Assembly: GCF_029714425.1 (NCBI RefSeq) | Contig: NZ_CP121668.1 | Coordinates: 7,771,501-7,835,500 of the forward strand | Direction of reading: 5' to 3' | Origin: Bradyrhizobium sp. CB2312 | GTDB lineage: Bacteria; Pseudomonadota; Alphaproteobacteria; Rhizobiales; Xanthobacteraceae | DNA length: 64,000 nucleotides | Shown here: positions 27,665 to 36,300 of the stretch, piece after piece | How positions within the stretch are numbered: position 1 is the stretch's first letter | How the letters are laid out: every line of letters begins with the position of its first letter | Translations under genes and position numbers: made by a program | Notes under the pieces: generated by a model | Told to the model about the DNA's origin: nothing | Seen by the model: only the letters and a program-made list of their open reading frames with translations | The model's database searches: none

Positions 27665-27857
27665 ACCCAACCCCAATGGTAATCCGGGCCGAGAATTGGG
27701 CTGAATCCTCAACTGAGTCAACGTAATCCCTATCGAATTGCTAGAATTGGCTTGAGGATGTTGCGCCGCAGCTACATCGGCAACGCAGCGCGGGTGATCG
27801 TCATCACGGTCAGACAAAAGTTGCCCAAGCGCAGCCCGTTTTTTGCCTGTTCTGTGA

Positions 27858-29384
27858 TCAGTAGGCGTTTCCCTTGCGGGTGATCTCGAGGCAAGTGAGC
27901 ATCAAAATCTTCAGGTCGAGTGCGAGACTCCAGTTGTTGATGTACCAGAGATCGCAATCCACCCGGCCTTTCATTTGCTCGACCCTTGCGGTCTCGCCGC
28001 GATATCCGCGAACTTGCGCCCAGCCGGTTATTCCAGGCTTCACGTGATGCCTGAATGCGTACTCCGCCAGCAGGTCACCGTAATGGTTGTCGTGCGCCAA
28101 CGCATGCGGCCGAGGTCCGACCAGCGACATTTCGCCAGTGAGGACGTTCAAGAGCTGGGGGACCTCGTCGATGCTCGAACGCCGCAGAACACGCCCGACG
28201 CGGGTCACGCGAGGATCGAAGCGCTTGGCCTGAACCACCGCGGCGCCGTCTTCCATCACGGTCATGGTGCGAAACTTGAAGATCGAAAACTGCTTGGCGT
28301 TGAAGCCGTTGCGGCGCTGGCGGAAGAAAATAGGGCCGGCAGAATCGAGCTTGATGGCGATGGCGCTCAAAATCATGAGCGGCGCCAGAATGATCAGGCC
28401 GAGCGATGCGCCGACAATGTCGACCACTCGTTTCGAAAACTGTTCTGCGCGCGACAGCGGCCCGCGCTGGATTTCGATCGATAAGGACCGACGCAAGCGA
28501 TAGGACGGATTCTCAGCCAGCGCACGAATTCGCCTGTCAGGCACCAACTGCACCGGGAGAGGCGAAACCCTCAGACGGTCCCGCACCAATTCGAGCTTGC
28601 GCGTGTCGGTCCACGGCAGCGCCAACACGATTTCGTCGACCGCCGACTCGCGGCCAATTGCCAGTGCGCGATCGAGCAACGACGATTCTTCTTCGGTCAT
28701 CGCAAATCCGCCGTTGCGATCCGACGAAAAGACAACGCGCGCTATCTCGGTCAGACCGAAGCGTTCAAGCAATTCTTCGACCCCAAGGGCGGCAAGTTCT
28801 TCCCGGGTCCCGATGACGATGGCACGCCGGCCCTGCACTTGGCCGTCAGCGACAGCAGCTGCGACGAATCGTTTCGAAAAGCGGCGACAGGCCAAGAGCA
28901 GCGCGAGGGCAAGCAAGCCGAAGCAAATGATCGAACCGCGTGAGAACACTGCCCCGGTCTTCATGAGAAACGCCAGCAGGGTCAGCAGCAAGCTCACCAT
29001 GGACCACTGCGCAAAAATGCGCCCGGCGTCTCGCCTTCGCTTCGAGAACGCGATTCGCAAATCGTAGAAGCCGCCGGATTGACCAATCAGCACATAGAGC
29101 AGCGCAGCAGTCAGACCAGCGCCGAGTAGCTGGTCTGCGTTCCTGAAATCGCCGATTGTGACAAGCTGATAGAGGCCGCCGCCGACAACGGCAGCGGACG
29201 CAATCAGGAACGCATCGGCCAGCGCCAGCAGATATTGCAGAGCGGAGTAAGGGATCTTTACGCGCCCTCCTCCGGAATTCGTCCCTGGCAATGTCTGGTA
29301 TTGCATTGCGGAGGTCTCCAAGGCCGCGCGCTCCGCTGGCCCACGCCCGCGTAAGTCCCGCTCAATCGGACTGTGGGGGATCAA
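27858..29384 (-). CDS. undecaprenyl-phosphate sugar phosphotransferase (ExoY/WcaJ-like)
   Basis: Initiates the repeat unit by transferring a sugar 1-phosphate to undecaprenyl phosphate. The frame begins at a TTG (29399) that itself contains the Shine-Dalgarno sequence; the TTG at 29384, five bases after AGGAGG, is the better start and gives 508 residues. There are four or five N-terminal helices and a central CoA-binding-like domain ([12 protein letters not shown]). The C-terminal bacterial sugar transferase domain has [50 protein letters not shown] and [17 protein letters not shown]. All catalytic blocks look intact. Sugar is probably glucose or galactose by family, not proven. Confidence 0.93.
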   Translation of the reverse strand: MIPHSPIERDLRGRGPAERAALETSAMQYQTLPGTNSGGGRVKIPYSALQYLLALADAFLIASAAVVGGGLYQLVTIGDFRNADQLLGAGLTAALLYVLIGQSGGFYDLRIAFSKRRRDAGRIFAQWSMVSLLLTLLAFLMKTGAVFSRGSIICFGLLALALLLACRRFSKRFVAAAVADGQVQGRRAIVIGTREELAALGVEELLERFGLTEIARVVFSSDRNGGFAMTEEESSLLDRALAIGRESAVDEIVLALPWTDTRKLELVRDRLRVSPLPVQLVPDRRIRALAENPSYRLRRSLSIEIQRGPLSRAEQFSKRVVDIVGASLGLIILAPLMILSAIAIKLDSAGPIFFRQRRNGFNAKQFSIFKFRTMTVMEDGAAVVQAKRFDPRVTRVGRVLRRSSIDEVPQLLNVLTGEMSLVGPRPHALAHDNHYGDLLAEYAFRHHVKPGITGWAQVRGYRGETARVEQMKGRVDCDLWYINNWSLALDLKILMLTCLEITRKGNAY

Positions 29385-29592
29385 AATCGCCTCCTGCAAG
29401 AAGGTCGTAACGTGAGATTAACCACAGGTTAGAAACAACATTTTTTGCTGCAATGCAATAAGATTGCGCAGCCTAATGCATCAAGTTTGTATGATACGGG
29501 TTGTGCCAAATTAATCATCAGCTCGTCAAGACCAAGGGCCCGCGTAATGGGCAATTGTCTGGTTCGAAGCCTTCAAGTTGGAAGCCTTCAAG
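29385..29592. promoter_or_regulatory. AT-rich divergent region upstream of the initiating transferase
   Basis: About 208 bases between outward-facing genes, with a notably AT-rich centre (29410-29525). It probably contains promoters for both genes. On the reverse strand GCAGGAGG just before the TTG start is a strong ribosome-binding site. Confidence 0.5.
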
Positions 29593-30186
29593 ATGTTCCG
29601 CGAATTGTTTCTTGTGATCGCGATCGCGCTGCCGTGCTCTGCATCCGCTGATCCAACGCGCTTGCCTCAGAGTTGCGTGCCCGGCGCGGATCCGGGGCAG
29701 CGTCAGCGCTGCGACGATGCAGTATCGCAGCAACTGAATTCGTCGAGCCAATCGACGCCTCTCGATGGAGGTTGGCGTTTGGTCAAGACGCGCAATCCAA
29801 ATGGCGGCGCGGATATCGTCGCAATCATGCGTACGGCCGACACAGCAAGATCCGACTTGAATCTGGCGGGATTGAGCCTGCGTTGCGCCGAATTCGGGAC
29901 GGAAGTGATGCTGACTCTTCTGGAACAACAGCCTCGCGCAAGCCATCCCAAGGTCACCCTGGCCGCCGGATCTGATCGCGTTCAACTCGAGGCATCGGTC
30001 AACCAAAGCGCAGAGTCGATCGTACTACCGCAGAGCGCCTCCGCACTCGCTGCTGGCCCTTGGCAGACGTTCCCGGAGCTCAACGTAGAGATCGCAACGA
30101 CGCCGACGCCAACGCGCGGGACCATTCCCCTCGCAGGGCTCGGCAATGCCATGCGGGCGCTGCGCTCAAGCTGCGCGCTGCGCTAG
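29593..30186 (+). CDS. secreted hypothetical protein
   Basis: 197 residues from the ATG at 29593; an upstream in-frame ATG (29578) adds five residues. Residues 1-19 (MFRELFLVIAIALPCSASA) are a signal peptide cleaved after ASA. The mature protein begins DPTRLPQSC and contains a WRLVKTRNPNGGADIVAIMRTAD block, a Cys in LSLRCAEFG, and a final Cys in SSCALR. It looks like a small beta-rich periplasmic protein. I do not recognise a family. Located between the initiating transferase and ligase genes of the EPS locus. Confidence 0.75.
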   Translation: MFRELFLVIAIALPCSASADPTRLPQSCVPGADPGQRQRCDDAVSQQLNSSSQSTPLDGGWRLVKTRNPNGGADIVAIMRTADTARSDLNLAGLSLRCAEFGTEVMLTLLEQQPRASHPKVTLAAGSDRVQLEASVNQSAESIVLPQSASALAAGPWQTFPELNVEIATTPTPTRGTIPLAGLGNAMRALRSSCALR

Positions 30187-30254
30187 AAGCCCTCTCGCCA
30201 AGCTTCACGGATTCTTAGGGAACCAGGTGAAAAGGTGGTCGCCGGGAGACAAAA

Positions 30255-30557
30255 ATGGTTCCGGTCGCCATCTTTTCATTTCTGGTCGGTGCGGTGCTCG
30301 CATGGCGCTTTCGCGTCTGGATACTCGTGCCAGTTAGTCTGCTCGCAGCCATGGCGGCCACACTGCTCGCGCTGTCGCATGGCGAGGCTTTCGCATCGAC
30401 GTTGTCGCAGGCCTTTTTGGCCGGCGCGCTCACACAATTCGGCTATGGCTTCGGCTTGGTCGGCCGTCACGTCCTTGCAGTGTTGAGAACGCCGTCCGCC
30501 TCCAGATCGCGCACCGCGGCCGTCGCTCTGTTGTACAGGCAGCGGCCAAGCCGCTGA
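30255..30557 (+). CDS. small membrane protein, hypothetical
   Basis: 100 residues with two or three hydrophobic segments (VPVAIFSFLVGAVLAW, ILVPVSLLAAMAATLLAL, FLAGALTQFGYGFGLVG) and a basic C-terminal tail. GGGAGA precedes the ATG. No function recognised. Confidence 0.65.
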   Translation: MVPVAIFSFLVGAVLAWRFRVWILVPVSLLAAMAATLLALSHGEAFASTLSQAFLAGALTQFGYGFGLVGRHVLAVLRTPSASRSRTAAVALLYRQRPSR

Positions 30558-30597
30558 GCCAGAGCATCTGTCGGCCGGTGCACTGCCTCCGCGCTTC

Positions 30598-30700
30598 TAA
30601 AGCGCGATGAGACCAGGATGAATCGTCATCGCGCTTTAGCTTGTTGTTTGCGCATGATCTTTTCGGAAGACCGCTGCGCACTTTTCCGGATCGTGCTTTA
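30598..30700 (-). repeat. Two-palindrome intergenic repeat, copy 2 (inverted)
   Basis: The same roughly 103-bp element as at 5899 and 39205, here in reverse orientation: TAAAGCGCGATGA... first, then ...GATCGTGCTTTA. It lies 40 bases past the stop of the small membrane protein gene. Internal palindromes are conserved, consistent with a mobile or REP-like element. Confidence 0.9.
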
Positions 30701-30821
30701 GAGTCGCAACGGAAATCCACTTGGTCCGGGATATGATCCGCGCATTTGGCACACCTCGCCCGATGTGCGATAAGCACGCGCCTCATAGCGTCTGCCCGAC
30801 TCTCGCACGAAGAATTTTCGC

Positions 30822-32123
30822 TTGCAGATTTCCGTTCGCCTTTTGATCATCGTGCTGGCTGCATGCCCCGCGCTGGCAACCATTCATATCCCTCTGGTGG
30901 AGCAGCTCGTTTCTATCGCAGCTGCAATGATCCTCATATGCGCAGCCACGAGAGAACAGGCGGATATATCCGGTGCAGCTCGGTTCATAAGTCCGCTGGC
31001 GCTCTCGCTCGCCTTTCCCGCTTTATGGATGATCTTCCAGATAACGCCCCTTCCCTTTCCTGCGCTCGTCAATCCGATTTGGAGGATGACAGCCGTAGCC
31101 CTTGGCGAGCCCGTCGCCGGAAGAGTCAGCATTTCACCCGACGACACACTACGAAGCCTTATCGTCTACCTGGCCATGCTCTCGCTTTTGATTTCTACCG
31201 TGCTTGTCGCGCGAGACCGGCACAGGGCTGAAACGCTGTTCTATGCATTGAGCACTGTGACGACCTTCATGTCGGCGATGGTGCTGATCTCGCGCCTTGC
31301 AGGCGTCCCCGGCCTGATCTCGTCGACCGACGGCGCAGCTTCCGCCTTCGCTGCAGCGGTTGCACTGTCAGTGCTCATGAACGCAGCAACGATCATTATG
31401 ATGATCGGAAGGAATTGGGGCAGCGGCGTAGCGGAAGGCGTGCCAACGTCATTGCTGATCCAGTTCGCGCTCGTTCTCGTTGGACTCGGCGTCTCACTCG
31501 CAGCCTTGGCAAATCTTGCTTCCATCGGCCTGTCGGCCGCAGTGGCCCTGGGGTTTGTCTCACTCATCCTCGTGGCCGCGAGCCGCCATCTCGAGGTCGG
31601 ATGGTGGCTCGCGCTCGTTCTATTCGCGATCGTCGCGGCGATCGGAGCCGCAATAGCGATAACGCGACTTCAGGAGGTAGCGCCGTGGACGATTGTTGAC
31701 CTGGCGCAGGTAGCGAACGCAGCGCAACGTTCAATGGCGCAGCGCATGATGGCGGACGCGCCACAACTCGGCAATGGCGTGGGAACGTTTCAGTCGATCG
31801 AGCCCGTCTATCGCGATTTCGAAGCAACACCCGTTCGCGAACTGCCGTCCACCGCGATCACAATGGCAATCGAATGGGGCAAACCGGCATCGGCTTTCAT
31901 CGTCCTGATGGTCGCCTATGTCTTTATCGTCATGTTCCGAGGGGCCGTTCGTCGCGGACGCGACTCGCGTTATGCTTCCACGGCTGCTGCCGGCGTCATT
32001 GTCCTGCTTTGCGAGGCGTTCCTCGACAACGGCCTCCTGAATACCGCCGTTCAGATACTCGCCACCATCACGATCGGGATCGGAATAGCGCAGAGCATGG
32101 GCCGCACAAGCGCCGGCAACTAA
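30822..32123 (+). CDS. O-antigen ligase/polymerase-like membrane protein
   Basis: 433 residues from a TTG start. It has about ten helices. Blocks such as FQITPLPFPALVNPIWRM and SISPDDTLRSLIVYLAML parallel those in the 14265 protein (LQLIPLSPSLAALAHPIW), so the two are distant relatives. The periplasmic loop has MMADAPQLGNGVGTFQSIEPVYRDFE. The usual conserved His before the last helices is not seen; the corresponding place reads RELPSTAITMAIEWG, so its activity may differ. It ends three bases before the convergent BTLCP gene. Confidence 0.7.
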   Translation: MQISVRLLIIVLAACPALATIHIPLVEQLVSIAAAMILICAATREQADISGAARFISPLALSLAFPALWMIFQITPLPFPALVNPIWRMTAVALGEPVAGRVSISPDDTLRSLIVYLAMLSLLISTVLVARDRHRAETLFYALSTVTTFMSAMVLISRLAGVPGLISSTDGAASAFAAAVALSVLMNAATIIMMIGRNWGSGVAEGVPTSLLIQFALVLVGLGVSLAALANLASIGLSAAVALGFVSLILVAASRHLEVGWWLALVLFAIVAAIGAAIAITRLQEVAPWTIVDLAQVANAAQRSMAQRMMADAPQLGNGVGTFQSIEPVYRDFEATPVRELPSTAITMAIEWGKPASAFIVLMVAYVFIVMFRGAVRRGRDSRYASTAAAGVIVLLCEAFLDNGLLNTAVQILATITIGIGIAQSMGRTSAGN

Positions 32124-32125
32124 GG

Positions 32126-32737
32126 CTATACCCGGCGCGAAGCGATCGTGGCCCACAATCTGTTGTGATCTGGCGTCTGAATTCGAACCCAGCGATAGGG
32201 TGCGCGCGACCAGGGCTTGATACTCGGGCTCAAATTGTCGAGCACGAGATCACCGTTCTTCGTGCGAACGACGAGAACGAGGTGATGCTCCCCGGAATTG
32301 GTGACCACCTCGCTCAAGAGCAGGGCGCGAGCCGGCCAACCCTGAGCCAGGAGCTGATGGCGCTTCGTGACCGCATAGTCGTTGCAATCGCCACGATCCG
32401 GACCGATCAGCCAAGTCTCGCCGGCCAGACCAAGCTCGTTGCGCTCGGGAATGATGTCCCTGTTGACCGCTCGGTTGACTTCGTTGAGCTGGTCCCATCG
32501 CTCGGCCGTCAGCTTCACCGGACCGCCGCGGAACATTGGGCGCTTGCGGCATTCATCGACATATCGAGCACAGAATTGCGTGTACGCGAACGGAGCCAAC
32601 GCATTGGCTTCGAATTTGATGTGCTGGATGGCCGACTGCAATCCCATCGGCATCCCCAACAGACCAGCTTGAACCGGCTGAAACCCGAGGGCGATCGCGG
32701 CGACCCCCAAGACCGCCCAGGCTGAAATCTTACGCAT
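32126..32737 (-). CDS. transglutaminase-like cysteine peptidase, BTLCP/LapG family
   Basis: 203 residues with a signal peptide (AWAVLGVAAIALGFQPVQA). The catalytic triad of the bacterial transglutaminase-like cysteine proteinase family is visible: Cys in GDCNDYAVTKR, His in GEHHLVLVV and Asp in LVLDNLSP. The family includes LapG, the periplasmic protease that clips surface adhesins under cyclic-di-GMP control. The gene is divergent from the giant repeat protein at 33343, about 600 bases away, and an EAL phosphodiesterase lies 10 kb further. A link to that protein is an inference; many rhizobial BTLCP proteins have no known substrate. Confidence 0.88.
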   Translation of the reverse strand: MRKISAWAVLGVAAIALGFQPVQAGLLGMPMGLQSAIQHIKFEANALAPFAYTQFCARYVDECRKRPMFRGGPVKLTAERWDQLNEVNRAVNRDIIPERNELGLAGETWLIGPDRGDCNDYAVTKRHQLLAQGWPARALLLSEVVTNSGEHHLVLVVRTKNGDLVLDNLSPSIKPWSRAPYRWVRIQTPDHNRLWATIASRRV

Positions 32738-33342
32738 GCTTGACTCCCCACAACACTCTTGAGGAGCACGCTAGATGGAACGATTTGAGATTCTGCGCCG
32801 TTCGACCGATCAAATAGAATCAAACGGTCTCATTCTTCGATACGGGTCATTTACCAATCCCCGCTGCAAGCTCGAGACGAACCGAAATCGAGAAAATGCT
32901 CGCGGTCGTCGCCCATCGAAGGTTAGGCACCAACTCGGCGGGCTTTGGAATGCGGTAACCCTGACGAATTCTGTTGCCGCCCTTCCGAGCCGAACCATGA
33001 TCCGTCAACAAGGCACCTCTGCAGCCCGGAGCGCGCGATAGGAACCTCGTCTTCCCGGGAGAGGCGCCCATTGGCAAGTGTGCGTTAACGGTTCCCCATG
33101 CGAGCAAAAACTGTAGACGCGGTTCTTTTCGATGCGCGCAGCAGTTCGTCGAACGGGCGGCATTCACACCAGCGCGAAGCGACCGAGGAAGTCAAGACCA
33201 CGGCAGCCTGGGAAAATACGGGGCTGATGGTTCCCGATTAATGGCTGGTTGTTTCTACCGATCAGAACCCATCGATAGACTTCGGGCGATAGAGACGTCT
33301 CGGCCCTACACATCCATCAGTTCCGACACATGGTGGGTTCCA
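32738..33342. promoter_or_regulatory. Long divergent intergenic region before the giant repeat gene
   Basis: 605 bases between the BTLCP gene and the preferred start of the repeat gene. I find no convincing gene in it. It is long enough for divergent promoters, a leader, and regulator sites. An upstream in-frame ATG at 33241 would use part of it for 34 residues that lack family character. Confidence 0.5.
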
Positions 33343-36300
33343 ATGGCCTCGACTACTCCAACGGTTACATCGACAACGACCAAGCTCGCGGACGGGTCAA
33401 CGCAGACCCTGACCTACACGAACGGCGTTCTCACCAGCAGCCTGATCAAATATCCGGCCGGCTCGGCCGACGTGTCCGACACGAAGCTCTATACGACGGT
33501 CAATGGACAGGCCGTCCTCACCAGCGACACCGTAGTGCATGCCGACAAGAGCAAGGATGTTTACCTCTCCAACATCACCGGCAAGACCTACATCGCCGAG
33601 CACGACGTCTACAACGCCGCGGGCGTCCTCACCAACGTGGTCCGCACGCACGCCGACGGAACCCGCGACTTCACCTACACTCTGGGCGCCGACGGCACCA
33701 AGACGTCACTGCAATACAACGCAAACGGCAGCCTGCTGACGTCCAGCAGCGTTGTAGGGACGGACGGCTCCTCGGACACGCTCGTGTACACCAACGGTGT
33801 GGTCACCGGCGAAACGGTCATCCATGCCGACAAGAGCAAGGATGTCTACTACTCCCACATCGCCGGCAAGACCTACGTCGCTCAGCACGATGTTTTCAAC
33901 GCGGCAGGCGTTCTCACCAGCTCGGTGCGCACCCATGCCGACGGCACTCTCGATTACACCTTCAGCCTCGGCGCCGACGGCACCAAGACGGCTCTCCAGT
34001 ACAACGCCACCGGCAATGCCGTGACGTCGCAAACGGTCACCAATCCAGACGGCTCCTCCGATACGCTCGCGTACACCAACGGCATTCTCACCAGTGAGAC
34101 CGTCGTACACGCCGACAAGAGCAAGGACGTCTATCTGTCCAACATCACCGGCAAGACTTACGTCGCCGAGCACGATGTCTACAATGCCGCCGGCGCGCTC
34201 ATCAGCGCGGCGCGCACCCACGCCGACGGCACTCTCGACTACACGTACGTTTTGGGCGCAGACGGCACCAAGACCACGCTGCAATACAATGCCAGCGGCA
34301 GCCTGGCGTCCCGTGCGATAGTATATGCGGACAATTCGTCCGACACCTCCGTCTATTCCAATGGGGTGCTCATCAGCGAGACGGTCGTCCACGCCGACAA
34401 GAGCAAGGACATCTATCTCTCGAACATCACTGGCAAGACCTATGTCGCCGAGCACGACGTCTACAATGCCGTCGGCGTCCTTACCAGCACGGTGCGCACC
34501 CATGCCGACGGCACCCGCGACTTCACCTACGCTCTGGGTGCGGACGGCACCAAGACATCCCTGCAATACAACGCCAACGGCAGCCTGCTGACGTCCAGCA
34601 GCGTTGTAAAGGCGGACGGCTCCTCGGACACCATCGCCTACACCAACGGTGTCGTCACCGGCGAAACGGTCGTCCATGCCGACAAGAGCAAGGACGTCTA
34701 CTACTCGCAGATCGCCGGCAGGACCTACGTCGCTCAGCATGACGTCTTCAACGCGGCCGGCATTCTCACCAGCTCGGTGCGCACCCACGCCGACGGCACG
34801 CTCGACTACACCTTCAACCTGGGCGCTGACGGAACCAAGACAGCACTGCAGTACGATGCCACCGGCAGCGCGCTGACGTCTCGCACGATCACGAATACCG
34901 ATGGCTCGTCGGATACTTTCGCCTACACAAAAGGCGTCCTGACCAGCGAGACGGTGTTGCATGCCGACAAGACCAAGGACGTCTATCTCTCCAACATCGC
35001 CGGCAAGACCTACGTCGCCGAGCACGACGTCTACAACGCCGCCGGCGTGCTCACCGGCGCGGTGCGGACCCATGCCGACGGCACCCGCGATTTCACTTAC
35101 ACTCTGGGCGCAGACGGTACCAAGACGTCCCTGCAATACAACGCCAGTGGCAGCCTGCTGACGTCCAGCATCGTCGTGAAGGCGGACGGCTCCTCGGACA
35201 CCCTCGCCTACACCAATGGTGTCGTCACCGGCGAAACGGTCGTCCATGCCGACAAGAGCAAGGACGTCTACTATTCGCAGATCACCGGGAGGACCTACGT
35301 CGCTCAACACGACGTCTTCGATGCGGCCGGCGTTCTCACCAGTTCGGTGCGCACCCATGCCGACGGCACGCTCGACTACACCTACACTCTGGGCGCGGAC
35401 GGCACCAAGACGGCCCTTCAGTACAACGCCAGCGGCAGCACCTTAACGTCCCGCTCGATCGTGAAGGCGGATGGCTCCTCGGATACGCTCGCCTACACCA
35501 ACGGCGTTCTCACCAGCGAGACCGTGGTGCACGCCGACAAGAGCAAGGACATCTATTACTCCAACATCACCGGCAAGACCTACGTCGCCGAGCACGACGT
35601 CTACAACGCCGCCGGCGTCCTCACCGACACCATCCGCACCCATGCCGACGGCACCCGTGACTTCAGCTACACGCTGGGCGCAGACGGCACCAAGACATCC
35701 CTTCAATACAACGCCGATGGCAGCCTGCTGACGTCCAGCAGCGTTGTGAAGGCAGACGGCTCCTCGGACACGCTCGCCTACACCAACGGCGTCCTCACCA
35801 GCGAGACCGTCGTACACACCGACAAGAGCAAGGACGTCTACCTGTCCAACATCACCGGCAAGACCTACGTCGCCGAGCACGATGTCTACAATGCCGCGGG
35901 CGGGCTCATCAGCACGGCGCGCACCCACGCAGACGGCACCCTCGACTATACTTACGTTTTGGGCGCAGACGGCACCAAGACGACCGACTATTTCGACACG
36001 ACAGGCGTCCTCAAATCAGAGGTGACCATCGATACGAACGGCACCACGGACACGCGAACCTATGCGAATGTCTCGGGCCATGCCGTCCTGAGCAGCGACG
36101 TCTTGAAGTACCCAACAGGCTCGACCGACATCTCCAACACCAAGCTCTATACGGTGGTGAACGGCCAGGCCACCCTTACCACGGAGACCGTGCTTCACGC
36201 GGACAACAGCAAGGACGTCTTCCTGACGAATGCCACGGCGACGCCCTACGTCTCCGAGCATGACGTGTATGACGCTACCGGCTTCCTCAAGTCAAAGGAC

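Noticed and set aside
33706..35358. A 550-residue reverse frame opposite the tandem repeats
   Set aside because: It only mirrors the repeat units of the forward gene; it has no independent motif or start signal.
33499..36042. The regular 285-bp repeats as a CRISPR array
   Set aside because: The units are too long, lack spacers and keep an open reading frame throughout; they are coding repeats.
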